Source: Clostridia bacterium
Lineage (GTDB): Bacteria > Bacillota > Clostridia > Oscillospirales > CAG-272
DNA length: 32,524 nucleotides
NCBI GenBank assembly: GCA_017464565.1
Contig: JAFTZH010000039.1
Span: 1-32,524, forward strand
Direction of reading: 5' to 3'
Positions 15,638 to 23,885 of this stretch are shown here, piece after piece. Made by a program: the position numbers and the translations under genes. Position 1 is the stretch's first letter. Each line of letters opens with the position of its first letter. The notes below the pieces were generated by a model, which was given only the letters and a program-made list of their open reading frames with translations, had not been told where the DNA came from and ran no database searches.

Positions 15638-16555
15638 ATGAGAAGCCTTATTGATATTCAAGAGCTTACGACAGACGAGATAAACGAGCTGATAGCCGTT
15701 GCCTGCGATATTATCGACAACGGAGCGAAATACAGCGAGGCTTGCCGAGGCAAAAAGCTCGCTACGATGTTTTTTGAGCCTTCTACGAGAACGAGACTTT
15801 CTTTTGAAGCGGCTATGTACGAGCTTGGCGGAAACGTAATATCGGTCTCAAACGCGGAATCCTCGTCCGCCGCTAAAGGCGAGAGCGTTGCCGATACGGC
15901 GAAAACCATTTCCTGCTACGCGGATATTATCGCTATGAGACATCCCAAGGAGGGCGCGCCTCTGGTTGCCGCTATGAACGCGAGCGTTCCGGTTATCAAC
16001 GCGGGAGACGGAGGACACAATCATCCCACGCAGACGCTTACCGACCTTCTTACGATATACAGAGAAAAGGGAAGGCTTGACAATATGACGATAGGTCTTT
16101 GCGGAGACCTTAAATTCGGGCGCACGGTACACTCTCTCATTTCGGCTATGTCGAGATATACGGGAATAAAATTTATTTTGATATCTCCCGAGGAGCTTAA
16201 GGTTCCGAGCTACGTCAAGCGCGATATTCTTAAGAAGAATGACATTCCTTACGTGCAGACGACCGATTTTGAGTCGGTTATTCCCGAGCTTGATATCCTT
16301 TATATGACGCGCGTACAGAGAGAACGCTTCTTCAACGAGGAGGATTATCTCCGACTCAAAGACCGTTATATACTCACTCCTGACAAGCTCGCGTCGGCAA
16401 AGCCCGATCTTAAGATACTGCACCCGCTGCCGCGTGTAAACGAGATATCGGTAGCTATCGACTCAGACCCCAGAGCCTGCTATTTCAAGCAGGTATATTA
16501 CGGTAAGATAGCGCGTATGAGCTTGATACTTAAGCTTTTGGAGGTTAAAATATGA
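15638..16555 (+). CDS. pyrB: Aspartate carbamoyltransferase, catalytic subunit
   Basis: PyrB makes carbamoyl-aspartate, the committed pyrimidine step. The 305-residue protein has the carbamoyl-phosphate motif [11 protein letters not shown] at 46-56, HPTQTL at 129-134 and HPLPRVNEI from His262, the aspartate-binding loop. The gene overlaps pyrI by 4 bases (ATGA), so the catalytic and regulatory chains are probably made in balance. This gives an E. coli-like, allosterically controlled holoenzyme, unlike the Bacillus type that lacks PyrI. Confidence 0.96.
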   Translation: MRSLIDIQELTTDEINELIAVACDIIDNGAKYSEACRGKKLATMFFEPSTRTRLSFEAAMYELGGNVISVSNAESSSAAKGESVADTAKTISCYADIIAMRHPKEGAPLVAAMNASVPVINAGDGGHNHPTQTLTDLLTIYREKGRLDNMTIGLCGDLKFGRTVHSLISAMSRYTGIKFILISPEELKVPSYVKRDILKKNDIPYVQTTDFESVIPELDILYMTRVQRERFFNEEDYLRLKDRYILTPDKLASAKPDLKILHPLPRVNEISVAIDSDPRACYFKQVYYGKIARMSLILKLLEVKI

Positions 16556-16974
16556 ATATAGATTCGATAAAGAACGGAATCGTTATAGATCATATAACGG
16601 CGGGAAAAGGAATGTCTATATATAACCTTCTCGGACTTGACAAGCTTGATTGTTCGGTGGCTATAATCAAGAACGTGAACAGCAGAAAGCTCGGCAAGAA
16701 GGATATAATCAAGGTGGACAGCGACATAGAGCTTAATATAGACGCTCTCGGGTATATAGATCCCGGCGTAACGGTAAACGTAATAAAGGACGGCGTTCTC
16801 GCGGAGAAGAGAAATATCTCTTTGCCCGAGAAGATAACGAACGTTATTTTCTGTAAGAATCCGAGATGTATCACTACGACCGAGCAGGAGCTTCCGCATA
16901 TTTTCAGGCTTACCGAAAAAGAGGGTAAGGTTTACAGATGCATTTACTGCGAAACCAAAGCGGAGACCAAATAA
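16552..16974 (+). CDS. pyrI: Aspartate carbamoyltransferase, regulatory subunit
   Basis: PyrI binds CTP/ATP and tunes PyrB activity. The 140-residue protein has the zinc site Cys101, Cys106, Cys130 and Cys133, with exactly the spacing of the E. coli protein (109, 114, 138, 141). The N-terminal nucleotide-binding half begins with [13 protein letters not shown], a well-known family segment. It is the last gene of the pyr operon, closed by the long hairpin at 16996-17038. Confidence 0.95.
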   Translation: MNIDSIKNGIVIDHITAGKGMSIYNLLGLDKLDCSVAIIKNVNSRKLGKKDIIKVDSDIELNIDALGYIDPGVTVNVIKDGVLAEKRNISLPEKITNVIFCKNPRCITTTEQELPHIFRLTEKEGKVYRCIYCETKAETK

Positions 16975-16995
16975 ATCGGCAACAAAAAATAAATA

Positions 16996-17038
16996 AAATC
17001 CAAACGGGCAGAGCGTTTCGCTCTGCCCGTTTGGATTT
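16996..17038 (+). terminator. Long hairpin ending the pyr operon
   Basis: A 20-bp perfect stem, arms 16996-17015 and 17019-17038, has a TTT loop 21 bases after pyrI. The right arm ends in TTT but only a broken T-tract follows, so termination is likely but not textbook. Confidence 0.75.
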
Positions 17039-17080
17039 CTTGCTGCGATTTTTTATTCATTAGAAAAGTCGCGTAAATCA

Positions 17081-17110
17081 ATGAATGATGAATAGTGAAT
17101 AGTGAATAAT
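17081..17110. repeat. Short direct repeat GAATAGT
   Basis: The tract contains back-to-back copies of GAATAGT and related GAATGAT units. It is a low-complexity repeat in the gap between the pyr operon hairpin and the tRNA gene. No function is visible. Confidence 0.6.
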
Positions 17111-17112
17111 AC

Positions 17113-17154
17113 AAAAATAAAAGCCGTGTGCTTAAACACACGGCTTTTATTTTT
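17113..17154. terminator. Terminator of tRNA-Glu (minus) and backup for pyr
   Basis: An 18-bp perfect stem, arms 17113-17130 and 17137-17154 with a 6-base loop, has A/T-rich ends, so it can stop transcription from either side. It touches the 3' CCA of the tRNA gene and would follow it directly on the minus strand. Confidence 0.85.
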
Positions 17155-17228
17155 GGTGACCCGTACGGGAATCGAACCCATGTTTCCAGCGTGAGAGGCT
17201 AGCGTCTTGACCGCTTGACCAACGGGCC
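17154..17228 (-). tRNA. tRNA-Glu (anticodon CTC)
   Basis: The minus strand folds into a full cloverleaf. The acceptor stem GGCCCGT/ACGGGTC is seven pairs including one G-T. The anticodon arm is CTAGC/GCTGG around the loop CTCTCAC, giving anticodon CTC, which reads GAG (glutamate). The T-loop reads TTCGATTC. After the discriminator A at 17157, the terminal CCA is encoded (17154-17156). It is a minor glutamate isoacceptor. The usual TTC tRNA must lie elsewhere. Confidence 0.93.
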
Positions 17229-17246
17229 TCACTTGACAGCTTGACT

Positions 17247-17275
17247 ATTATATCACACTTTTTTATAAAATGCAA
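17247..17275 (-). promoter_or_regulatory. Promoter of tRNA-Glu
   Basis: On the minus strand TTGCAT (17270-17275) and TATAAT (17247-17252) are 17 bases apart with TG one base ahead of the -10. The box ends 18 bases before the tRNA 5' end. Confidence 0.8.
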
Positions 17276-17324
17276 TACCTTTTTTGAAAAAAATTAAAAA
17301 TTTTAAAAATAAATTTTTTAGATA

Positions 17325-17350
17325 AAAGCGGCGGTTTTATCCGCCGCTTT
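17325..17350 (-). terminator. Terminator after thiI
   Basis: A 10-bp stem (AAAGCGGCGG/CCGCCGCTTT), arms 17325-17334 and 17341-17350, lies 2 bases after the thiI stop. On the minus strand it runs into an A/T-rich tract with a moderate T-run. Confidence 0.75.
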
Positions 17351-17352
17351 AG

Positions 17353-18531
17353 TCAATATTCGGCAGTTATATACTCGGTATAAAGAGTTCCGAGCGCTTC
17401 TTCCACAAGCTCGTCAAAATTCAGCTTTTGCTCCTGTACGAGTACTTTGGTAAGCTCGGGTCTCGTTTTGGGGTGCTTGGGAGTAAATACGGTACAGCAA
17501 TCCTCGTAGGGAAGAATAGAGGTTTCAAAGGTGTTTATCTGGCGGGATATCTGCACTATCTCTTCCTTGTCCAAGCCGATGCAAGGTCTGAAAACGGGGA
17601 TATTTACCGCCGCGTCGGTAACGCCGAGTGCCTGCATCGTCTGCGAGGCTACCTGTCCCACGCTTTCTCCCGTTATAAGCGCTCCGCAGCCATTATCTCT
17701 CGCTACCTTCTCGGCAATAGTCATCATATATCTTCTGAGCAGGAGTGTGAAATAATCCTCGTCGCAGTGCTTTACAAGCTCCTCCTGAATATGCGTGAGA
17801 GAAACGATATGAACCTTTATATCTCCCGCGTAGACGGCGACGAGCCGCGCGAGGTCAAGAACCTTTTCTTTGGCTCTTTCGCTCGTATACGGGAAAGACT
17901 CAAAGTGAACCGCCTCAAGCTTTACGCCCCTCTTTGCGAGCATATATCCCGCAACGGGCGAGTCTATTCCTCCCGACAGCAGAAGAAGTCCCTTGCCGTT
18001 GCTTCCGACGGGCATTCCGCCCGCTCCCTTGAAAACTCCCGCCGAAACGTAAGCTCCGAATTCGCGTATTTCTACCTTTACCACGACGTCAGGCTTATGA
18101 ACGTCCACCGAGATTTTAGGACAGCACTCAAGCACCACTCCGCCTATCTCACGCGATATTTCCATAGAATCGAGAGGGAAGGTTTTGTCCGACCTCTTTG
18201 CCTCTACCTTAAAGGTCTTGGCTTCGCTTAAGTAATCGGGAATATAATTTCTCACTGTATCGGATATCGCGTCAATATTTTTGTCGCATACGGCGGCTCT
18301 TGATACCGATACTATACCGAAAACCTTTCTCGCGGCGTCAAACATACCGTCGAAATCGGCGCCGTCGTCGGACGCCTCGATATATATTGTGCTTTGCGCT
18401 CTGTATACGTCAAAGCTTCCGTACGCCTTGGTTCTTTTCCTTATTTCACGGCAGAGCATATCCTCAAAATATTTTCTGTTGGCGCCCTTGAGAACTATCT
18501 CGCCGTATTTGCATAAGATTATCTCTTTCAT
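17353..18531 (-). CDS. thiI: tRNA 4-thiouridine synthase ThiI
   Basis: ThiI activates uridine 8 of tRNA with ATP and inserts sulfur. In some organisms it also serves thiamine thiazole synthesis. The 392-residue protein starts with the KYGEIVLKGANR segment, then a THUMP domain (about 60-165) and the PP-loop SGGIDS at 186-191. Cys345/Cys346 in EDCCTVF match the conserved catalytic cysteine of the core. The rhodanese domain of E. coli ThiI is absent, so sulfur must come directly from a cysteine desulfurase, as in Bacillus. A desulfurase is encoded 4 kb away. No ribosome site lies directly before the ATG, which is unusual for this window. Confidence 0.95.
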   Translation of the reverse strand: MKEIILCKYGEIVLKGANRKYFEDMLCREIRKRTKAYGSFDVYRAQSTIYIEASDDGADFDGMFDAARKVFGIVSVSRAAVCDKNIDAISDTVRNYIPDYLSEAKTFKVEAKRSDKTFPLDSMEISREIGGVVLECCPKISVDVHKPDVVVKVEIREFGAYVSAGVFKGAGGMPVGSNGKGLLLLSGGIDSPVAGYMLAKRGVKLEAVHFESFPYTSERAKEKVLDLARLVAVYAGDIKVHIVSLTHIQEELVKHCDEDYFTLLLRRYMMTIAEKVARDNGCGALITGESVGQVASQTMQALGVTDAAVNIPVFRPCIGLDKEEIVQISRQINTFETSILPYEDCCTVFTPKHPKTRPELTKVLVQEQKLNFDELVEEALGTLYTEYITAEY

Positions 18532-18540
18532 TTTTAAATT

Positions 18541-18569
18541 AAGGGGAAAACCGCATAGGCTCTCCCCTT
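18541..18569 (-). promoter_or_regulatory. Hairpin just upstream of thiI
   Basis: On the minus strand, AAGGGGA (18563-18569) can pair with TCCCCTT (18541-18547). The hairpin ends 9 bases before the thiI start. It sequesters the only G-rich, ribosome-site-like stretch (GGGGAG), or alternatively brings it near the start by folding. Function is uncertain. Confidence 0.35.
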
Positions 18570-18601
18570 GAGTCCTTTCTTAATATGCATATGAGGGAGG
18601 T

Positions 18602-18901
18602 TCAATCCTCCGAGTTTTCGCCGTCCGTTTTTACTACGCTGCTTTCTCTCATAGCTCCGAGAAGCTCCGCCGCTTTTTCAAAATCTTCTTTAAGAACGAA
18701 TACGTCGGTGCCGAATATCGAAAATCCGGCTATTACTTTTACCGCTGCTCCGCTTCCTCTCTCTTTTGAAAAATACGGTATTTTTGAATTTTTGAGTATA
18801 GATTCGATGATAGCGAGCTGAACGTTGTCCGTAACGCTTATCAGAAGTTCGAATTTGTCTGAATGGGGGGATACTGAGTCTAGTCCGAAAAACCTGTCCA
18901 T
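18602..18901 (-). CDS. DUF2007-family small protein
   Basis: The 99-residue protein matches the putative signal-transducing DUF2007 family (PF09413): a ferredoxin-like core beginning FELLISVTDNVQLAIIESIL, the IPYF strand, and FGTDVFVLKEDFEKAAELL. The last 15 residues are polar and acidic (ending GENSED). Such proteins have no proven function. AGGAGG precedes the ATG. It lies between an exonuclease gene (42 bases upstream) and thiI (70 bases downstream), probably in one transcript. Confidence 0.8.
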   Translation of the reverse strand: MDRFFGLDSVSPHSDKFELLISVTDNVQLAIIESILKNSKIPYFSKERGSGAAVKVIAGFSIFGTDVFVLKEDFEKAAELLGAMRESSVVKTDGENSED

Positions 18902-18943
18902 AAATAACCTCCTATGCCAAACGGCTGAAATATTGCGGAAATA

Positions 18944-20026
18944 TCATTCCGCGTAATAGTTTGGAAAGAGAACGTTCCAAACTTTTCTGCAAGCAAACGT
19001 GTCGGCTATCGAGGAATGGGGAACACCCTCCCATTCGATACCGAAGCAATCCATAGCGTCAATCAGAGACGCGTGCTGCACGTCGGGGCGGTGCTCGTGT
19101 ATATATCTGACGAATTCGTTAGCGCAGCAGCGTATCTTGCCGTGGAGCTTTTCTCTCTCGTCTTCGCCGTCGTATATATATTTTATGTGGCTGAAATCGG
19201 TTGATACACCGTATGCGATAAGATTTTCCGCGTCCTCAAAAATTTCCTTTATCTGCGGGGTAAGCTCCGCAAGAGTCGGCGCGTCCTTGACTATATCGGG
19301 CGTTATACCGTGTATTTTTTCGGTTCGGTTCCATTTTTTCGTATGTACGGGCTTTACGAGAGTGTCCATAACCAGCTTTCCGTTGCCGTCAACGACGGTT
19401 ATGGAAAGTATCTCGTCGTGGTCGTAAAATCCCGTAAGCTCAAGGTCGAAAAATAGCACCTTGCTTCTGTCCATTCCGTAGGAGGCACCGCGCAGGCGGT
19501 CTCCTTCGGCACGGCGGATATCCATTTCCTTTTCGTAACAGCTCTCGCACAGCTTTTTTTTATATCTTACGTCTTTGCCGCATCTTACGCACATAAGAGG
19601 GAGACGCTTTGCGGTCTTTTTGTCGTAAAAGAACAGCATAGAGCGGTCTGCTTTATAGGTGTAAGCGACCGGCTCCTCTATTACCTCGTAATTCATCTTA
19701 TGCAGCTTTTCTTCTGTATAATAGTTGCAGGCAGCCGCGCGCTTTACGCTCATTCTCTCAATGACCGAGCCGCTTTCAAGCGTAAAGGATTCCTTGCGGG
19801 ACGTGGGGCTGTACCACATTTCTATCGGTGCTTCGATTACCTTTTCGGGATCAAAATAATATACGAGACTTCCGCTCTCGGATACCTCAAAGGCTATCGG
19901 GTCTCCCGACGGCATAAGGTGAAGCTGAGAGAGCGTCTGGCGTGTCAGATAGTTTTTCGCGTCCGCGTCCTTACGGCTTATAGCGTGAATAACGGTACCC
20001 GAACGAAGAGTTATTTCTTTTTCCAA
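18944..20026 (-). CDS. DEDDh 3'-5' exonuclease with N-terminal tandem repeat and zinc ribbon
   Basis: The C-terminal half is a DnaQ/RNase T-type exonuclease: FFDLELTG carries Asp194 and Glu196, HGIT follows, STDFSH carries Asp277, and HSSIAD gives His337 and Asp342, completing the DEDDh set. Before it, C-x2-C-x10-C-x2-C (146, 149, 160, 163) should bind zinc. The N-terminus contains two copies of a module of about 62 residues (6-67 and 82-143), both with TLxSGxVI, NYxT and YxFD/FFYD elements. I know no name for this module. I prefer the TTG at 20026, with GGAGG 6 bases before it, to the ATG at 20050, which has no ribosome site. The 360-residue product could act on DNA or RNA. Confidence 0.82.
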   Translation of the reverse strand: MEKEITLRSGTVIHAISRKDADAKNYLTRQTLSQLHLMPSGDPIAFEVSESGSLVYYFDPEKVIEAPIEMWYSPTSRKESFTLESGSVIERMSVKRAAACNYYTEEKLHKMNYEVIEEPVAYTYKADRSMLFFYDKKTAKRLPLMCVRCGKDVRYKKKLCESCYEKEMDIRRAEGDRLRGASYGMDRSKVLFFDLELTGFYDHDEILSITVVDGNGKLVMDTLVKPVHTKKWNRTEKIHGITPDIVKDAPTLAELTPQIKEIFEDAENLIAYGVSTDFSHIKYIYDGEDEREKLHGKIRCCANEFVRYIHEHRPDVQHASLIDAMDCFGIEWEGVPHSSIADTFACRKVWNVLFPNYYAE

Positions 20027-20130
20027 AGCCAACCTCCGAGATCCCCGCATTTTGCGGGAATCATTATGATATGATTACAGACTGAAAATTTTTTCGGTCC
20101 GAGTTTGTCCAAAATACAACGACAAAAATA

Positions 20131-20159
20131 ATTATATCATATTATATCTTTTTTGTCAA
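20131..20159 (-). promoter_or_regulatory. Promoter of the exonuclease-DUF2007-thiI operon
   Basis: On the minus strand TTGACA (20154-20159) and TATAAT (20131-20136) are perfect boxes 17 bases apart with an extended -10 TG. The leader of about 100 bases before the TTG start contains a small hairpin (CCCGC/GCGGG). Confidence 0.88.
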
Positions 20160-20243
20160 TCTTCAATCGGAATATAAAATACTTATCAGTTGAATTATAT
20201 TATATAATTTTATTTGATACGTAAGTTATTTCACGAGAGGTAA

Positions 20244-20271
20244 TTGACAATTCGGAAGAAAAGTGTATAAT
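20244..20271 (+). promoter_or_regulatory. Promoter of the phosphoribosyltransferase-aspS operon
   Basis: TTGACA (20244-20249) and TATAAT (20266-20271) are perfect boxes with a 16-base spacer, about 37 bases before the first start codon. Confidence 0.85.
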
Positions 20272-20307
20272 ATTATGTGGTATTAAATTTTTTGTCGGGA
20301 GACTGAT

Positions 20308-20871
20308 ATGGACAGAAAGTATTACAGAATGAAGATTGCGGGGCTGTGGCGCGATTTGCCGCTGTGTCCGCTGAACGATAAGCTTATGATAGGGGCGTTC
20401 GTTATATTCGGAGACCCGGAGCTGACCACCGCTTGCGCGAAGGAGCTTTTGGCTCGCGCACCCGAGTACGATTATCTCATTTCTGCGGAAGCCAAGGGAA
20501 TTCCGCTCGTTCACGAAATGGCGAGACTTTCGGGAAATCAAAGATATTTTCTCGCGAGAAAATCACCCAAGCTATATATGACGGGAGTTTTTGAATCTAC
20601 CGTACATTCGATAACGACGGCTAAAGAGCAGACGCTCTATCTGGATACGGCTGATGCCGAAATGATAAAGGGAAAACGTATTCTGATAGTTGATGACGTT
20701 ATCTCCACGGGAGAATCTCTAAATTCCATAGAGGAGCTTGTGCAGAAGGCAGGCGGAGTTATCTGCGGAAGGATGACCATTCTCGCGGAGGGCGACGCTC
20801 AGAACAGAGAAGATCTTATATATCTTGAAAAGCTTCCTTTGTTTGACAGCGAAGGAAATACGATAGCGTAA
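20308..20871 (+). CDS. Adenine-phosphoribosyltransferase-like protein
   Basis: The 187-residue protein has a type I PRTase core with the PRPP motif ILIVDDVISTGES at 125-137 and a SAEAKGIPLVHEMA segment typical of the Apt/xanthine PRTase group. Apt proteins make AMP from adenine and PRPP. The N-terminus (residues 1-25) is unusual, so the base used is not certain. The motif differs from PyrR, which has DDVLYTGRT. It shares a promoter with aspS, 15 bases downstream. A GGGAG site precedes the ATG. Confidence 0.78.
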   Translation: MDRKYYRMKIAGLWRDLPLCPLNDKLMIGAFVIFGDPELTTACAKELLARAPEYDYLISAEAKGIPLVHEMARLSGNQRYFLARKSPKLYMTGVFESTVHSITTAKEQTLYLDTADAEMIKGKRILIVDDVISTGESLNSIEELVQKAGGVICGRMTILAEGDAQNREDLIYLEKLPLFDSEGNTIA

Positions 20872-20886
20872 AGGAAGGATTATAAA

Positions 20887-22680
20887 ATGGCAGAATTTTT
20901 AACGGCAAACGACAAAAGAACCGCTTACTGCGCGGAGATTTCTACCGACGATCTCGGAAAGAGAGTCTGCGTTATGGGCTGGGTGCAGAAGCAAAGAGAC
21001 CTCGGCGCCCTGATATTTATTGACTTGAGGGACAGGACGGGCATAATTCAGCTTGCTTTTGACGACAAGACTGATAAGGATATATTTGATACCGCTTTCG
21101 GTATCCGCGCGGAATATACTCTTTGCGCTAAGGGCGTAGTACGCAGAAGAGGAGAGGGCGCCGTAAATAAAAATCTCCCCACGGGAGAGATAGAGATTGC
21201 GGTGGACGAGCTGAAGATACTTTCGGTTTCTGCGACGCCTCCTTTTGAGATAGTCGAGAACAGCAACGTAAACGCTGAGCTTAGGCTGAAGTACCGTTAT
21301 CTGGATCTCCGCCGCGCCGATATGCAGAGAAACGTTATCGCGCGCTCAAAGATAGGAAAAATTGCGAGAGATTACTATGCCGAGAACGGCTTTATAGATA
21401 TCGAAACCCCTATACTCTGCAAGCCTACACCCGAGGGAGCGAGAGATTATCTCGTGCCCAGCAGAGTTCATCAGGGCAAGTTTTACGCGCTTCCGCAGTC
21501 TCCTCAGCTTTATAAGCAGCTGCTTATGGTTTCCGGATACGACAGATATTTTCAGATTGCTCGCTGCTTCCGAGACGAAGACCTGCGCGCCGACCGTCAG
21601 CCGGAGTTTACGCATATAGACACCGAGATGTCTTTCGTTACGGCCGACGACGTTATGAAGATGCACGAGGGCTTTATAAAGCGTTTGTTTAAGGAATATC
21701 TCGGAAAAACGCTTGATGGCGACTTTATACGTATGCCATATGAAGAGGCTATGAACCGCTTCGGCTCGGACAAGCCCGATTTGCGCTTTGGTTTTGAGCT
21801 GAAGGACCTTTCCGAAGCCGTTAAAAACACAGAGTTCAAGGTGTTTGCGGGGGCTGTCTCGGCGGGCGGCTCGGTAAGAGGTATCAACGTCAAGGGCGGC
21901 GCGAAATTCTCGCGCAAGGAGATAGATTCTCTTACGGATGTAGCGAAGACGTACAGAGCTAAAGGTCTCGCTTGGCTCAAATGGTCGGAGAGCGGGGAGA
22001 TATCATCCTCCTACGCTAAATTCCTCACCGAGCAGGAGAATGAGGATATCAAAAAGCTTCTCGAGGCAGAGCAGGGCGACCTTCTTCTGATAGTAGCGGA
22101 TAAGAACGCGGTCGTTTACGATTCTCTCGGCGCGCTTCGCTGTGAGTGCGCAAAGAGACTTGGACTTCTCGACCCTATGGACTTCAAGTTCCTGTGGGTA
22201 ACCGAATTTCCGCTTCTCGAGTACAGCGAGGAGGACGGACGCTTTTACGCAAAGCATCATCCTTTTACTTCTCCTATGGACGAGGATTTGCAGTATCTTG
22301 ATACCGACCCCGGAAGAGTAAGAGCCAAGGCTTACGATATCGTACTTAACGGAACAGAGCTTGGCGGAGGCTCGGTAAGAATACACGACTGCGATATACA
22401 GAGTAAAATGTTCTCGGTTCTCGGTATGACCGAGGAGGAGGCTAACGATAAATTCGGATATCTCATTGAGGCGTTCAAGTACGGAGTACCGCCTCACGGA
22501 GGTCTCGCGTTCGGTTTTGACCGACTCGTAACGCTCATTCTCGGACTTGAGGATATAAGAGACGTTATCGCCTTCCCGAAGGTACAGAACGCGTCCGAGC
22601 TTATGACAAAGTCTCCCTCCGAGCCTGATCCAAAGGGACTTGAGGAGCTTGGAATTGCGGTCGTCGCACATAATGAATAA
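20887..22680 (+). CDS. aspS: Aspartyl-tRNA synthetase
   Basis: AspRS charges tRNA-Asp. At 597 residues it is the full bacterial type, with an OB-fold anticodon domain (about 1-110), a class II core and the bacterial GAD insertion (about 280-420). Class II motif 2 reads FRDEDLRADRQPEFT from Phe228 and motif 3 is GLAFGFDRL ending near Leu547, with Arg546 as the ATP-binding arginine. A GGAAGG site is 9 bases before the ATG. It ends in the terminator at 22684-22720 facing a convergent gene. Residue Leu39 in the OB fold resembles discriminating enzymes, while Gly91 resembles non-discriminating ones, so tRNA specificity is open. Confidence 0.96.
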   Translation: MAEFLTANDKRTAYCAEISTDDLGKRVCVMGWVQKQRDLGALIFIDLRDRTGIIQLAFDDKTDKDIFDTAFGIRAEYTLCAKGVVRRRGEGAVNKNLPTGEIEIAVDELKILSVSATPPFEIVENSNVNAELRLKYRYLDLRRADMQRNVIARSKIGKIARDYYAENGFIDIETPILCKPTPEGARDYLVPSRVHQGKFYALPQSPQLYKQLLMVSGYDRYFQIARCFRDEDLRADRQPEFTHIDTEMSFVTADDVMKMHEGFIKRLFKEYLGKTLDGDFIRMPYEEAMNRFGSDKPDLRFGFELKDLSEAVKNTEFKVFAGAVSAGGSVRGINVKGGAKFSRKEIDSLTDVAKTYRAKGLAWLKWSESGEISSSYAKFLTEQENEDIKKLLEAEQGDLLLIVADKNAVVYDSLGALRCECAKRLGLLDPMDFKFLWVTEFPLLEYSEEDGRFYAKHHPFTSPMDEDLQYLDTDPGRVRAKAYDIVLNGTELGGGSVRIHDCDIQSKMFSVLGMTEEEANDKFGYLIEAFKYGVPPHGGLAFGFDRLVTLILGLEDIRDVIAFPKVQNASELMTKSPSEPDPKGLEELGIAVVAHNE

Positions 22681-22683
22681 ATT

Positions 22684-22720
22684 AAAACACCGAGGCGTAA
22701 TATACGCCTCGGTGTTTTTT
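22684..22720. terminator. Bidirectional terminator (aspS / desulfurase)
   Basis: A 16-bp perfect stem, arms 22684-22699 and 22703-22718 with an ATA loop, ends in a T-run on the plus strand and in AAAA/TTTT ends on both. It separates convergent genes with only 44 bases between them. Confidence 0.92.
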
Positions 22721-22724
22721 AGAT

Positions 22725-23885
22725 TTATTTTATATTTTGTTCGGCAGATATACGGGTGAGAGCCTTTCCGAGATTTTCCACGTCGCTTTGCTTGTTGAAG
22801 ATTCCAAAGCTTATGCGTACCGCTCCGTCCTCGGACGTACCGAGCGTTTTATGACCGAGAGCCGAGCAGTGAAATCCGCCTCTTACGCATATACCGTGGG
22901 AATCAAGCTCACGGGCAAGCGCCTCTGAGGATATTCCTCTAAGATTGAACAGGAGCGTAGGACCGGCGTATGACGGGGCGTATATAGATACGTTCGGAGT
23001 ATTGCACAGCATTTCCCGCGCCGATATGAACAAAGAGGACTCGTATTCGGCAATTTCTTTAAGTCCGATCTCGTTTATCGCTTTAACTCCCTCGCATAGA
23101 CCTGCCACTGCAGGTGTGGGCATAGTGCCCGCCTCGTATCTTTCGGGAGAAAAGCTCGGCATATCTCCGTCCAAGGAATTAACGCCGTTTCCGCCTTCTA
23201 TAAGCGTGTCAAGCGTAACGTTCCGTCCGAGAACTATCACACCGCAGCCCTGCGGACCGTATAGCCCCTTGTGAGAAGGAAGACACAGCGCGCTTATATT
23301 CATATCGTCAACCTTTATCGGATAATGTCCTGCCGATTGAGCCGCGTCAACGACGAATAAGATTCCTCGTTTTCGGCAAAACTCTCCTATCTCCTTTAGT
23401 GGAAGGGTTGCCGAGCAGATATTTGACGCGTGTGAGCAGACGACCATCTTGGTGTTTGGTCTCACCAAAGAGGCTATTTTGGCGCATATAAGGGTAGGGG
23501 AGCGCCTCGGAATATTTATCATAGATGAAAAAATGTCGTATTCTATAATTCCTTCCGATGCTAATTTCCAGACGGGTCTGAATACGGCGTTGTGCTCCAT
23601 ATCCGATATGATGATATGGTCACCCTTTTTTACCAAGCCCTTTATGACCGCGTTCAAGGCGTAAGTCGTATTGAGGGTAAATATTATTCTTTCAAGCTCG
23701 TCAACGCCGAAAAAATCGGCAAGCAAGCTCCGACATTCAAAAATCTTCTTCGCGGCGGCAAGCGACATAGCGTGAGAGCCTCTGCCGGGATTTCCGCAGT
23801 ATCGCGTCATACACCGATAGGTCTCGTCGTATACTGCCTGCGGCTTTGGAAAGGTAGTGGCAGCGTTGTCAAGGTAATTTATCAT
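22725..23885 (-). CDS. Cysteine desulfurase-family PLP enzyme
   Basis: This 386-residue class V aminotransferase fold releases sulfur (or selenium) from cysteine (selenocysteine). The start reads MINYLDNAATTFPKP, the hallmark N-terminus. Lys206 in LPSHKGLYGPQG is the PLP lysine and Cys340 in VRGGFHCSALGHKTLGT is the persulfide cysteine. This subtype (family CsdB/SufS-like) is common next to DUF3343 genes. I set the start at the ATG at 23885, which shares ATGA with the end of the DUF3343 gene. A longer frame opening with TTG lacks a ribosome site. The coupling suggests the two proteins work together, perhaps in tRNA or Fe-S sulfur transfer, with ThiI a possible acceptor. Confidence 0.9.
   Translation of the reverse strand: MINYLDNAATTFPKPQAVYDETYRCMTRYCGNPGRGSHAMSLAAAKKIFECRSLLADFFGVDELERIIFTLNTTYALNAVIKGLVKKGDHIIISDMEHNAVFRPVWKLASEGIIEYDIFSSMINIPRRSPTLICAKIASLVRPNTKMVVCSHASNICSATLPLKEIGEFCRKRGILFVVDAAQSAGHYPIKVDDMNISALCLPSHKGLYGPQGCGVIVLGRNVTLDTLIEGGNGVNSLDGDMPSFSPERYEAGTMPTPAVAGLCEGVKAINEIGLKEIAEYESSLFISAREMLCNTPNVSIYAPSYAGPTLLFNLRGISSEALARELDSHGICVRGGFHCSALGHKTLGTSEDGAVRISFGIFNKQSDVENLGKALTRISAEQNIK

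Noticed and set aside
17428..18231. Long plus-strand frame of 267 codons
   Set aside because: It is antisense to thiI, has no ribosome site or domain pattern, and reflects the coding bias of thiI on the other strand.
20308..20871. Considered as PyrR, because it is a phosphoribosyltransferase near a pyr operon
   Set aside because: Its PRPP motif is of the Apt type, it sits with aspS under its own promoter, and the pyr leader has no PyrR attenuator.
22003..22671. Minus-strand frame of 222 codons opposite aspS
   Set aside because: It is antisense to conserved aspS sequence with no independent signals.
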